Shown here: in pieces, positions 54,721 to 64,000 of the stretch
Numbering within the stretch: position 1 is the stretch's first letter
Layout of the letters: every line of letters begins with the position of its first letter
DNA from: Proteles cristata cristata
Taxonomy: Eukaryota > Chordata > Mammalia > Carnivora > Hyaenidae
DNA: 64,000 nucleotides
Direction: 5' to 3'
Assembly (NCBI GenBank): GCA_017311185.1
Contig: JAESUZ010005528.1
Coordinates: forward strand, 744,001-808,000
Notes under the pieces: generated by a model
Told to the model about the DNA's origin: nothing
Database searches by the model: none
The model's input: only the letters and a program-made list of their open reading frames with translations
Program-made: the position numbers and the translations under genes

Positions 54721-55530
54721 ATCTCATTGTGATTTTAATTGTGTTTATAATGATCTGTATTTTAATTAATTTGTATTTCCCAAATGACTAATGAAACTAA
54801 ACATATTTTCATATGTGTATGGTCCGTTTATTTTTTTGTGTAATAACTATTTAAACATGTTGCCCATTATTTCTAGGAAGTTGTCCATTTCATCTCATTT
54901 GTTTTATTTTTTGGCATAGCTGTTTATAATTTACTTCATGATCTTTTCAATTTCTATAGCATTGGTAGTGATGTTTCTTCTTTCATTACTAAATTGGGTA
55001 ACTTATATTTATTTTCACCCTTTTTCCCTCAGTTCAATTAAGGATTTGTCAATTTTGTTGATATTTTGAAAGACGAAGGTTGCTTTTTTCCTCTTGCTTT
55101 TGTTTTTTATTTTATCGACGTCTGTTCTAACCTTTATATTTTCTTTATTCTGTTTTCTTTGGGTTTAGTTTGCTCTTCTTTTACTAGGCTCTTAAATTAG
55201 AAGCATAGATTATTGATTTGAGAAGTTTCTTCTTTTTTCATATATGCCTTTAAATCTGTAAATCTCTCTGTAAGTACTGCTCTAGCTACATACTAGAAAT
55301 TTTGGTATATTGTGTTTTTATTTTCATTCAATACAAATTGTTTTCAAATTTACCTTATGATTTCTTTTATGACCTGAATTTGGTAGCTGATGTCCTCTAT
55401 CCACCCACTTTTTATTGGTTAGTCTAGTTAGGATCTGTCAATTTTATTGAACTTTTCAAAGAACTAATGTTTAGTTTTATTTTTTATTTTTTAACTTAAT
55501 TTTGGTAAAGTACAGAAACTTTACTGCAGT

Positions 55531-55880
55531 GTAGCTCTATTCTTTTCCCCTTTTTTGTGCTATTATTGTTACATTTATCACATCTATTATTACCAATCTG
55601 ACAATACAGTGTTATATTTATTGTTTCATATAATCTTATGTGTTTTCAAGAAGTTAAGGGAAGAAATGTGAAAAAATATGCTTTTAAAGTATTTCATACC
55701 TACCTATATTTCTGGTTCTTAATTTCTTCTTGTATATTTGAGTTACTGTCTCTGTCATTTTAGGCCAAAGGATTTCCTTCTAATCTTTTCAATGTTCTTT
55801 TCCTCTTTTCCCAAGAGCTTTAAACATATAAGTTAGCCCTTCAAGAACCTCTCACCAAGGAAAAAGAGATTTTGCCAAAG
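55531..55880. other. Non-coding stretch, possibly more old L1
   Basis: About 350 AT-rich bases. The style continues that of the preceding L1, but I cannot place words in order. Confidence 0.4.
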
Positions 55881-56001
55881 GGCACCTGGGGGGCTGAGTC
55901 CCTTGAGTGTCCAACTCTTCAGTTTGGCTCAGGTCATGATCCCAGTGTTGTGGAATTGAGCCCTGCATCGGTCTTCACACTGAGCATGGAGCATGCTTGG
56001 G

Positions 56002-56035
<34 letters not shown>

Positions 56036-56129
56036 CCCCCTTCCCTTCCTCTCCCTCCCACCACTTCTTCCTCACTTGCATTCTCTCTTTCTCTCTCTCT
56101 CTCAAATAAAATTGGAAAAAAGAGAGGGA
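55881..56129 (+). mobile_element. CAN SINE, plus orientation, expanded CT tract
   Basis: GGCACCTGGGGGGCTGAG head, a poor B box (GGAATTGAGCCC), body GCATCGGTCTTCACACTGAGC and a long CT tract at 56005-56050. GAGATTTTGCCAAA and GAGACTTTGCCAAG form a TSD with two mismatches (55866-55879, 56130-56143). Confidence 0.9.
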
Positions 56130-56143
56130 GAGACTTTGCCAAG

Positions 56144-56486
56144 AAGAGAGGCCAGCTCTTAACCTAGAAATCATGGCCTCTTCCTGCGTTAGGAGGAGTT
56201 TGATTATGATCAGATGAGAGAAAATTTACTTCCAATATAAAGTATAAGCCTGATCAACAATCTATATCCTACGTTTGGGAATGCTAAATTCAATGTGAAT
56301 CTTTACATAGGCAAAATGGGTATATTCTAGCTTGCATAACTTATTTTTAGAAAATAGATAATCCTCCGTGATCAATGATGATTCTGCCCTCTTAGGTAAA
56401 TATGAGCAGACAGGTCTTGGCTTTCCTGCCTGCTTTGCACTGTAGGTCAGAATTTCAACCCTATGACTGAATTTCCTAAGATTGTT
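56144..56486. other. Non-coding stretch, nothing recognised
   Basis: About 340 bases. A 79-codon minus frame at 56262-56501 has no domain. Confidence 0.5.
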
Positions 56487-56487
56487 A

Positions 56488-56740
56488 CCATATGTTTGCA
56501 TGTATAGGAGGATTAGGAGGACTTAATGGAGGACCATGAAGGAGAAGAAGGGGAAAAATAGTTGGGGAGAGGGAGGGAGGCAAACCATGAGAGACTCTTG
56601 AATGCCGAGCACAAACTGAGAGCTGGTGGGGGGGGTGGGGAGGGGAAGAGGGGTGATGGGCACGGAGGAGGGCACTTGTGGGGATGAGCACTGGGTGTTA
56701 TATGGAAACTAACTTGACAATAAACTGTTTTAAAAAAATG
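56488..56740 (+). mobile_element. L1 LINE 3' UTR, plus orientation
   Basis: CATATGTTTGCATGTATAGG, GGCAAACCATGAGAGACTC, GAGCACTGGGTGTTATATGG and TTGACAATAAACTG read as the sense 3' end of the carnivore L1 family at 12.7 and 51.9 kb, ending in TTTTAAAAAAA. Only about 250 bp remain, with no ORF2 segment. No clear TSD was found. Confidence 0.9.
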
Positions 56741-58104
56741 TTTGATTCGGATTTCCAAGGAACCAAAACTATATATTTGGAAAAGCATACCTTAAAAATT
56801 ATGTCTTTGAGAAGGTTTGAATTAAAGTATGTGTTAGCCATGGGGAGATGACAAATTCAACAAAGAAAAATGAAAACAATCTAATAGTGTGCTGCTTCAT
56901 TTTTGCATTGTTTACAATAAATAAAGCTGAGAAGGAAAAGAGGAGAGGACAACTGCCTTGACAGGACACAAGACTGGTTTTCATAATAGGCTTTACTTTA
57001 AAAAATAAAATTCTATTCTAGATTAAGTTGTGGCTCTACTATGATGCAACATTATCCATGAATGCCTAGCTTGGTACTCACATTATTTGAGTACTGACTC
57101 TATTATTAATCATTTTGAATGTTATCATTTCTGTTACCAAGACAGACAAAGGGTTTGTTTTTAAGTTTCAGAAGTTCTATTTTAAGTCTTTTGCTCTACA
57201 TTTTTCTTGGTGACACTTTCTTATTTCTTTGAAATTTATGTTCCTCTCTTTTATTTTCTGAGAAATGTCATGAAGAATTTTATTTCTGCTAACTTCTCCG
57301 TGATGTTGGAAAGCTGCAAAGATTTGTGAGGCTGAAATAAATTCCTTCTTAATCATTTTAGACATTTCTATAATAACACATACATATAATTTCTCAGTTC
57401 TGTTGATTCATACTTTAGAAATATTCCTTTAAGGTTAGTGGATGTTAGTCTCATTCTGTGGTAGAAGAAAAGAGTACAGAGGAGTTTGACAGCTATTTTA
57501 AGACAATGGGAAAGTTTTGTGTGCATGAGGGGGTGAGCCTAATGAAGGTTTTTCATACATTCAGCTTTTCTGTAAGGGGGCAGGTCTCCCAAAAATGGTG
57601 GATCATGGGTTGACAATTTTTACTACTTATGGAAGTTTCTTTGGGAGCCATGGGTTTGGAGAGAGAGTTTTAGATGGTAGAATACCTTCTCTTTTCCTAG
57701 GACTCTGTTGGTTTCTGCATTTAGAGTTCCCCAGAGTCAATATAGTGCCCTGAGAATCAGAGAACATATAAAATGATTCATCGCTGCCCATTTCAGCATT
57801 AAATTCTGTCTTCTGGTAACATTATTACAGAAGTTAACAACCTACAGAAGACCTAATTCTATTAGCACTGCTTGAAATAGGCTACTTAAGAACCCTGACC
57901 TCATGTCCCCATCAAATTTGCATCATTAAACAAAAGATACATTTCGCAGGGGAGATGAAATTGGTGGGAGGACATGATATATTGCTTCATAGGACTTAAC
58001 AGATATTAATTTGTAATCTGTTCAGTGTTTGCTAAGACTGGTAGAGCTAGAATGGCATTGGTTGGCTTCCTATCTGGAAAAATGCTGGACTATCGATGAG
58101 TTTC
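56741..58104. other. Non-coding stretch, nothing recognised
   Basis: About 1.4 kb without a named element or domain. Confidence 0.5.
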
Positions 58105-58335
58105 CCCACACATGAAAGATATTTATTCATCCTACAAGTATTTATTAAGTTTCTATTGTGCGTATTGAGTGCCATGTTCGATGCCATACCTAAAATAAAA
58201 CGCGAAATAGTCCAAATCCATTTTCTCATGAAACGTTCAGACTTATGGGGGAGACAGATAATAAAATAATTATACAAAAAAATCTGTGATATATGAAGTT
58301 GTGTAAAGGTATAAAACAAAGACCCCTGGTCTGGA
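58105..58335 (-). mobile_element. L2 LINE 3' end, antisense
   Basis: ACAAGTATTTATTAAGTTTC, TTGAGTGCCATGTTCGATGCC and ACTTATGGGGGAGACAGATAAT, plus TAATTATACAAAAAAATCTG, follow the reverse complement of the L2 3' region in order. Confidence 0.78.
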
Positions 58336-59090
58336 GGCTAAGGGAGGATTTCACCATCACCAACGAGGGGGTCTGTAATGGAGAAAATTGATTCAGAAAG
58401 AGGAAGGAAGTATGTGCATAGGCCTCATGGCAGAAGTGACCATTACTTGCCCCAGGAACCCAAAAGAAGACTAAGATAGCAAACCAGGAAACACGAGTAG
58501 CAGAAAGGTAAGATATGAGACTAAAAAGATAGTCAGAGGCCAGATCAGGAAGGATATTAAAAGGTAAAAAGGAGCTTGGTCTCTAGAAAGACTCCCAACA
58601 TTACCATTCAGGAAAATAGATTCAGTTCTGAATCTCCAATTAGATAGGCAAATTCTTAGCTTAAGAGTATTTCAATAATTGAGAACCCCCTGTCTCAGAA
58701 AAGTAATAAAATAAGTGATTTGTGCATAGTTTCATACAACTAAAGAAATATTCCTAATATTCACAGCAGGGAAAGCAACAAGAATGCTTTTGCCCTTCAG
58801 TGTGGTGCTATATTATCTATTTTGGAATGCAAAGCTAATTATTTGTCAACTTAAAGCCTATTTTTATCAGTAATATTATTACCACTTGGAAATAATCAAT
58901 CACCTTGGTTTACAGGGCTTTGGTATAACATTGGAGAATACAACTTTTTGTATTCAAAAGTCTTGTAATAAAGGTAGCTTGGTAGGTTCAGAATTAGCTT
59001 TAAAAGAGCAAATAAAGAATTTGTCTTTTGTTCTTTACTGCTGTAGTTATTAGCTAGCATTGATATTAGAAATGCCTGAATGCATATATT
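58336..59090. other. Non-coding stretch, nothing recognised
   Basis: About 750 bases with no nameable element. 58370-58560 (GGAAGGAAGTATGTGC, GGCCAGATCAGGAAGG) may continue the L2. Confidence 0.45.
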
Positions 59091-59322
59091 ATTTTCTTAT
59101 AAATTTTTTCTAGTTTTTTTTTAATGTTTATTTTTGAGAGAGAGAGAGAGGCAGAACATGAGGGAGAAGCAGCAGCAGGAGAGGGTGACACAGAATCTGA
59201 AGCAGGTTCCAGGCTCCAAGCTGGCAGCACAGAGCCCAACGCGGGGCTCGAGCCCACAAACCGTGAGATCATGACCTGAGCCGAAGTCAGATGCTTAGCC
59301 AACTGAGCCACCCAGGTGCCCC
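59091..59322 (-). mobile_element. CAN SINE, intermediate variant, 14-bp TSD
   Basis: TGAATGCATATATT at 59077-59090 and 59323-59336 is perfect. The tail reads TTTTTTTTAATGTTTATTTTTG; the body is short (AAGCTGGCAGCACAGAG), and the GC-rich head is intact (CAACGCGGGGCTCGAGCCC). Confidence 0.93.
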
Positions 59323-59336
59323 TGAATGCATATATT

Positions 59337-60238
59337 CCAGTAGGTACAGTTTGAGGATGTCTTCTTGCGTGCCAGAGAAAAGAAAAAGTCTATGAATGAT
59401 CACTAGCTTGTAGATGGGCCAAAGCTAAGACATCTACTATGGGTGTCCATGTACTTAGTAGTTGTGTAGACAAGACAGCTAACGTAAGTTAATTTTATTT
59501 TCTTATAATTTTTTTCTCAGATAAAGTAGCAAAGAAACTTAAATGTACCGTAAAATATTGCATCATTACATAGCAATTTTCCCTGAGAGTCTTTGATACA
59601 TATTTTTATATCTTTAATGTTATGGCAAAATTTATCTTTCCTCTCTCCCATTAGGGAGGTTTAGAAAGAAGCCTCCTTTTCTTCATTCCCACCCTTAATG
59701 CTGCATGTGGAAGAATGACTTCACAGATGAGAGTAGATGAAATGTGAAATCTCCTGCCCCTTTCAGGGAACCCTTGCTGGTCACAAGACCCTGTGTGGAA
59801 TCCAGGTGGGAGAATGAACCAAGTATTTGTTGCACGAACGTTTCTCTTGGAAAGTCTGAGACTGGGCAGAATTTCCCTTGTGGTGGATTATGTCCCACTG
59901 GATTTGGTTCTGACCATTTGAAGACTTTGGTGTATTTGTGGGGTAGTATTTTCATGTGTCCCTTTTGTGTGTCATCTATCTTTTCCAGGAGAGACTTGGG
60001 GCACCGGCCCAATGGTGACATGTGACAACAGGCCTATGATGTATCTGGCTGAGCTCACTGGAGGTCAAGCCTCATTCTTGCATCCACCAGGCCCCTAACC
60101 CTCACTTTGCCCTTTTAATTTCCACACACACCTTTTCTTAGTATTTAGTAACTGAGGAACCTCATTTTCTGTGCAATCCTATGTATCATGTTCATACATT
60201 TGTCACACCGAATAAAATGCACTGTGTATTCACTTCAG
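59337..60238. other. Non-coding stretch, nothing recognised
   Basis: About 900 bases. Two frames of 93 (+, 59744-60025) and 108 (-, 59695-60021) codons overlap almost fully. I see no domain in either, and no repeat. Confidence 0.5.
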
Positions 60239-60239
60239 A

Positions 60240-60480
60240 TAAAAAGAAAAATTATTGATCACATATCACATGCTATGCACTCTGACAAGGTTTTATACAC
60301 ATTTTCAGTCACTGCTCTCAGTAACCCCTCAAGGCAATATTATGTATCCTGATTTTGGAAATAAGGAAACAGACAAGTCAGTTGAAATAGCCAGTCAGTG
60401 ACTAGTAAATAGAAGAACCCAATTTGAGTTCAGGCAGGCTAAGTTCAAGGCTGAAGTTCTAACCACTTGGCAATAGTGCT
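60240..60480 (-). mobile_element. MIR SINE, nearly full length
   Basis: CATATCACATGCTATGCACTC, GTAACCCCTCAAGGCAATATT, GGAAATAAGGAAACAGACAAG and CTAACCACTTGGCAATAGTGC are the MIR reverse complement in order. Confidence 0.8.
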
Positions 60481-62804
60481 GTGTCAACTAAACTCTTCTG
60501 TATCACCAATGAATACTTTTCAAGTATCATAGCTTCTACTTAACAGAAAAGTAGAAACATACAGTCTAAGCTTTCTTAGAAACTCACATCTGGACCTCTT
60601 CCACTAGATCCAAGGAGAAAGAAGGGCTTATAATGATAAAGTGGAGTCCCTTTTTCTAATATATGAAGTAAGAAAAGGGCAGAGAAGGAGATAAGTGTTG
60701 TAGAAAGGCTACTGAAAGGAATTTTTGAGAGTTAACATCAAATGTCTGTGTTATTTAACTTTCTTCCAATGCTGAGATATGGAACTTAAGTAAACTGAGA
60801 AAAAAAAAGATGGTTCTGGGTTTCAGACGGAATGGATTTAATGTGAAGTCATTATGATGAAGAATCTATTTGGGCTGGGGGAAAATAGGAAGTCTTAGAT
60901 CTGGTCGCCATTTTGCTTTTCCGCAGGACAGCCCAGAAAAGTTCAAGATCTGCCTCTGTGGCATCCTGTTAGATGAGGAAAAGAAAAACAACTAAACCAC
61001 AAGACAGTTCTCTCTGTACCAGCCTGGCATTTGAGGCCCTTCTAAGCCTATCAGTCTATGAAATGTAACAGGACCGCCATTTGTACCCATTTCTTGGTCA
61101 ACAAATAACTACAGACCAGACCCGGTGAACAAAAGGTAAAGAGGACAGAAGTTTTCAGTACTACCTAATACCCTTTCCATGTGCATGTACAATTAAAATA
61201 AACTTAATTTAAAAAAATTACATCACTCATTTTGGAAGAAGTTTGGGCACAGGAGAGAGTGACAGGGTCAGTTGTAACTTGTAAAGAAAAACACTCTGAT
61301 AGTCACCGGTGATGTGACCGGTGATGTGTCTGCTGCCTGCTCTGAATATTCCTCCTGTTATCTCTCTAAAGCACTCATCTCTGAGTTCAAATATCATTAA
61401 GATTTCCATGGTTAATTAGTTTCCAATTATTCCTGGTCTGAGGCCACAGCATTTCTGCTCCTACAGGACTGCCAGCACACTTTGATGGGACAAAATGCAG
61501 ACGAGCCATTGAAAATAGTGTGGTTATCTTTGCCTTTCTTAGAAGAAAAATACAAAGATGGCGGAGACTCTATATGTTTACATGACCGTTCATGGCATTC
61601 ACCCAAGAGAGCACCCTTCGGTGTTGTTCTTGATCACAGGAAGCATTTCAGGGCTCGAGATCCCCTCTGGCAAAGTCATCTTTTGATCTGATGGGTATTT
61701 AGAGCTCACACTGTTTTGGGAAGAAAAAGGCTCAAGATATCTCGGGTCACTGTCCTAGTGAGTTTTCTCTGGTTTCTTCAAAGTAACCAAATGTAGCTTC
61801 ATGCCTCCAGCAAAAAGAATCATCAATGATTTTAAGCTTGTTTCATGGGTGACAGCAAGAAACATCTCAACACTTCCCTAGGACAGTTGTATTGATCTGC
61901 ATCATTTCACTCAGGTTTCCCACCATGTTGCAGAACATTTAGAGAGCCAAGCTACAGGAGACCGACTTCCATCACCGTTCCTTGCTTTATTATTCAAATA
62001 AAAGAAAAATGAGTTTAGGGTTGTCCCATGTGGGCTGGCCCAAATTTTGTGCTTCATCACAATCTTACATGCTCCAGAGAATGAGTGAACATAAATACAT
62101 GGCTGACAATGGAGGCATCTTGTCACAAGCAAGGAAAGTGAGCAAAAGAAAGAAGGTTGGAAGGAAAGAGGAATCAAAACACTTTGTCAACATACAAAAG
62201 AAAGAAATGAGCATGGTGCTCTTATGGTAAAAGAGTCATTAACCTACCCTAATAATAGCTTTCTGTCAGTGCTTTTGAAATCCTGGATTTGAAATTTTAC
62301 ACAGAATCTTATACTCTAACTCAATAATTACATTCAGTATTAAAAGTGGAATTTGACCTTTTACCACATACAGGAAAACTAGCATCATTATGTATCCTTT
62401 TGGAATATGCACCTGTATGTTTAGAATTTGTGATAAGTTCGACAGGGGCTGGTCTGAAATTTTGCTCCCTATCAAGGAATAAACAGATTTCTTATTCTGT
62501 ATATAACCTTTTGAATATCACTTTTTCCATTGGTCTGAGATTACTGACAATATTCTGAGGAAATGGATGTGTTTGTGTGGGCTAATTTGTAGTGAACAAT
62601 CCATTTGTCAGCATCCTGAGTGATGAGGTACTGAAAAAAAGGTATAGAAAAGAAAGTGAAATCAAAAGAGAGAAAGAAGTAGAAATGAGTCAGCTAGTGG
62701 GAATTGCTAGATGTAAGGAAGCAGTGAAGACCTCTGTCCTCAAAAGATTATTTAGGGTTGTGGTGTACAGTGTTACAGGCTCTAGAGCAGAGAGAGAAAA
62801 ACAT
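60481..62804. other. Long unique non-coding block
   Basis: About 2.3 kb. No named element. It contains a 12-bp tandem repeat at 61305-61328. Frames of 60-97 codons have no domain. Confidence 0.5.
61305..61328. repeat. Perfect 12-bp tandem duplication
   Basis: ACCGGTGATGTG at 61305-61316 is repeated at 61317-61328 without mismatch. The unit keeps a CpG in both copies. Confidence 0.92.
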
Positions 62805-63005
62805 ACACATTTGAGCATTTATTACAGTCAGGCTGCTTTGTGTATATCTCCTCATTTAATTTTATCATCTGACCATGACAGGTAGCATTTTCTATATCCC
62901 ATTCTATAGGACAGGATATAAACCGTGAGATTATGTGACTCTCCACGAGTTGCACAATTAAGGAGAAGAGGTAGGATTGGAACTCAGATCTGCCTGACTT
63001 CATTT
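62805..63005 (-). mobile_element. MIR SINE
   Basis: TGAGCATTTATTACAGTCAGG, TATCTCCTCATTTAATTTTATC, CTATAGGACAGGATATAAACC and TAGGATTGGAACTCAGATC are the MIR reverse complement, moderately diverged. Confidence 0.78.
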
Positions 63006-63009
63006 TTTT

Positions 63010-63632
63010 TTTTTTGTGGCAGAGGATATGTTCTAAAGATTGCCATGACATCAGCTCCTATCTCACTAGCTCTTTCTACACTGTGACTTTGCCAGTCACC
63101 CATCAAGAGGTAGTGTCTATTTCTCCTTGCCTTGAATCTAGGCTGGCCTGTGACTTATTTGTAGCCAACAGAATATGACAGAAGTGACACTGCATGATTT
63201 CCAAGGCTGAATCAGGAAAGACCTAAAGGCCATGCAGCTTCTGACTGGTTCTCTTGGGACACATGCTCTTGGGAAAGCCAGTTACCATGGTAGAAGTCTG
63301 ACTTCCCTGAAACTTCCATGTTGGAAATGCCATATTAGAGGCTCCTGTCAATAGTTCTAGCTGAGTCTTCCTTCTAACCATCCCTGCCATGGCACACATT
63401 CAGTATGTGAAGACATTTTTGGCACACATTCAGTATGTGAAGCCATTTTGGATTCTCCCAACCATCATAGCTACCCCCTGAGTACTGCTGAGTGGCCCCT
63501 GTTAATATCCCAAGGAACAGAAGAGCTAGCCAAACCCTGCCCACACTCCTGACCCACAGAATCATGAAGGATGACAAATTTGGGGTGGTTTGTTACACAG
63601 CTGCAGTAATTAGAACACCTCATAACCACATG
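63010..63632 (+). mobile_element. MLT1-type LTR relic
   Basis: CCTGACCCACAGAATCATGAAG and TTTGGGGTGGTTTGTTACACAGC near the end, with GGCTGGCCTGTGACTTATTTG and AGAATATGACAGAAGTGACAC earlier, are typical MLT1/MaLR wording and order. It is about 620 bp with a 30-bp local duplication at 63391-63450. An ancient solo LTR, non-functional. Confidence 0.68.
63391..63450. repeat. 30-bp tandem duplication inside the LTR
   Basis: GGCACACATTCAGTATGTGA starts at 63391 and again at 63421. The two 30-base units differ at only a few positions (AGACATTTTT / AGCCATTTTG), so the duplication is younger than the LTR but not brand-new. Confidence 0.92.
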
Positions 63633-64000
63633 GATGTCCTTTGCCTTAAGGCAAAGCCAACAGAAAAAAGACCTGCACCTGCATGATGGGGGGACCTTTG
63701 AAAGACTAATCTGAGGCTAGTCAGAAACTGGTTGGAAGTGATGAAAAGACAGAGTTTTCAGGAGACTGGGTAGAGAAGAACTTGAGCTGAGAATAAGCTG
63801 GTAGGAAAATCTAAGCTGAAAGGAATCTAGAGGATAAGCTATTATATCTTTGCAATAGCTCCAAATCTTGTCTCCATTCCCTTCTCCCCTAGAGTAATCG
63901 TCTCCTTTTCTAGAGTTACATATGAATTTATCTAAAATCAGTGCCATCATTTTACCCTTTACCTTAAAATACTGCTCACTCTATCTACCTCCACAAAATA
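63633..64000. other. Non-coding edge stretch
   Basis: About 370 bases to the window edge. A 77-codon minus frame at 63717-63950 has no domain. Confidence 0.5.

Larger units (their letters stand above)
53700..55530 (-). mobile_element. Old L1 (L1M-type) fragment, antisense, split by a SINE
   Basis: CATAGCTTTATTGAGAGGTAAT opens the 3' UTR side. CAATCTAGTTCTGGAACATG, TTCAGCATTTGGTAGACATTTGG and GAAATTGCTGGGTCAGATGG continue through 3' ORF2. GGATTTGTCAATTTTGTTG and TTCAAAGAACTAATGTTTAG are from the middle of ORF2. There is no frame of useful length. The SINE at 54511-54720 interrupts it. Confidence 0.78.

Noticed and set aside
59695..60025. Overlapping 108- and 93-codon frames on opposite strands
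   Set aside because: The frames have no domain or codon pattern, no plausible splice framework, and opposite-strand overlap is typical of chance.
1..64000. A previously undescribed biological system
   Set aside because: I searched both strands for operon-like gene arrays, novel repeats with spacers, hairpin families and conserved small ORFs. I found only transposon fossils, simple repeats and unassigned single-copy DNA.

Overview
This window is ordinary mammalian nuclear DNA. I could identify no intact protein-coding gene, no free-standing tRNA, rRNA or snRNA gene, no CpG island, and no bacterial or viral operon structure. The lineage can be read from the repeats. I count 28 copies of a short tRNA-Lys-derived SINE of the carnivore CAN/SINEC type. 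They carry the feliform form of the head and body: an A-box region like TGGCTCAGTCGGTTAAGC, a B-box like GGTTCGAGCCCC, then GGGCTCTGTGCTGACAGCTCAGAGCCTGGAGCC, a CT-rich stretch and an (AAATA)-type tail. Dog, bear and mustelid versions differ in the B-box-proximal part and the body, so a cat-family (Felidae or close feliform) genome is the best guess. It sits beside carnivore-type L1 3' ends and the usual placental fossils (MIR, L2, MaLR LTRs, hAT-Charlie fragments).

Layout. 1-12.2 kb is mostly single-copy-looking sequence with a MIR split by a SINE (3.1-3.6 kb), scattered SINEs, an L2, several MIRs, and simple repeats. 12.2-13.3 kb holds a SINE and a young-looking 5'-truncated L1 with a perfect 15-bp target-site duplication (TSD). 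13.3-27 kb alternates unique blocks with old MIR, L2, MER5-like and LTR remnants, plus one strong CTCF-like motif at 21.33 kb. 27.3-28.2 kb is an old L1MA-type 3' end carrying a younger SINE. 28.5-34.8 kb contains two SINEs whose A-tails have grown into long polypyrimidine tracts (as read on the + strand), one of them inside an old LTR-like element. 37.3-37.8 and 39.6-40.05 kb are SINE-in-SINE nests. 40.9-42.4 kb and 43.9-47.0 kb are the cleanest non-repeat blocks. 50.4-53.0 kb is an L1 nested inside another L1, both with recognisable TSDs. It is followed by about 2.5 kb of older antisense L1 sequence (53.05-55.5 kb). 55.9-64 kb returns to unique sequence with a SINE pair, an L1 3' end, L2, two MIRs and an MLT1-like LTR near the right edge.

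Nothing here works together as a pathway. What can be read is insertion history: ancient MIR/L2, then MaLR and old L1, then carnivore L1 and SINE waves. Six SINE copies share a set of diagnostic changes and mostly carry long, near-perfect TSDs. Repeat orientation is skewed: 21 of 28 SINEs and most L1 pieces are on the minus strand. This is compatible with, but does not prove, the window being intronic in a gene transcribed on the + strand. I found no evidence for an undescribed biological system. The best leads are the nested insertions, a 13-nt A-only insertion flanked by a 16-bp direct repeat, tail-to-microsatellite conversion, the SINE subfamily series and the CTCF-like site.
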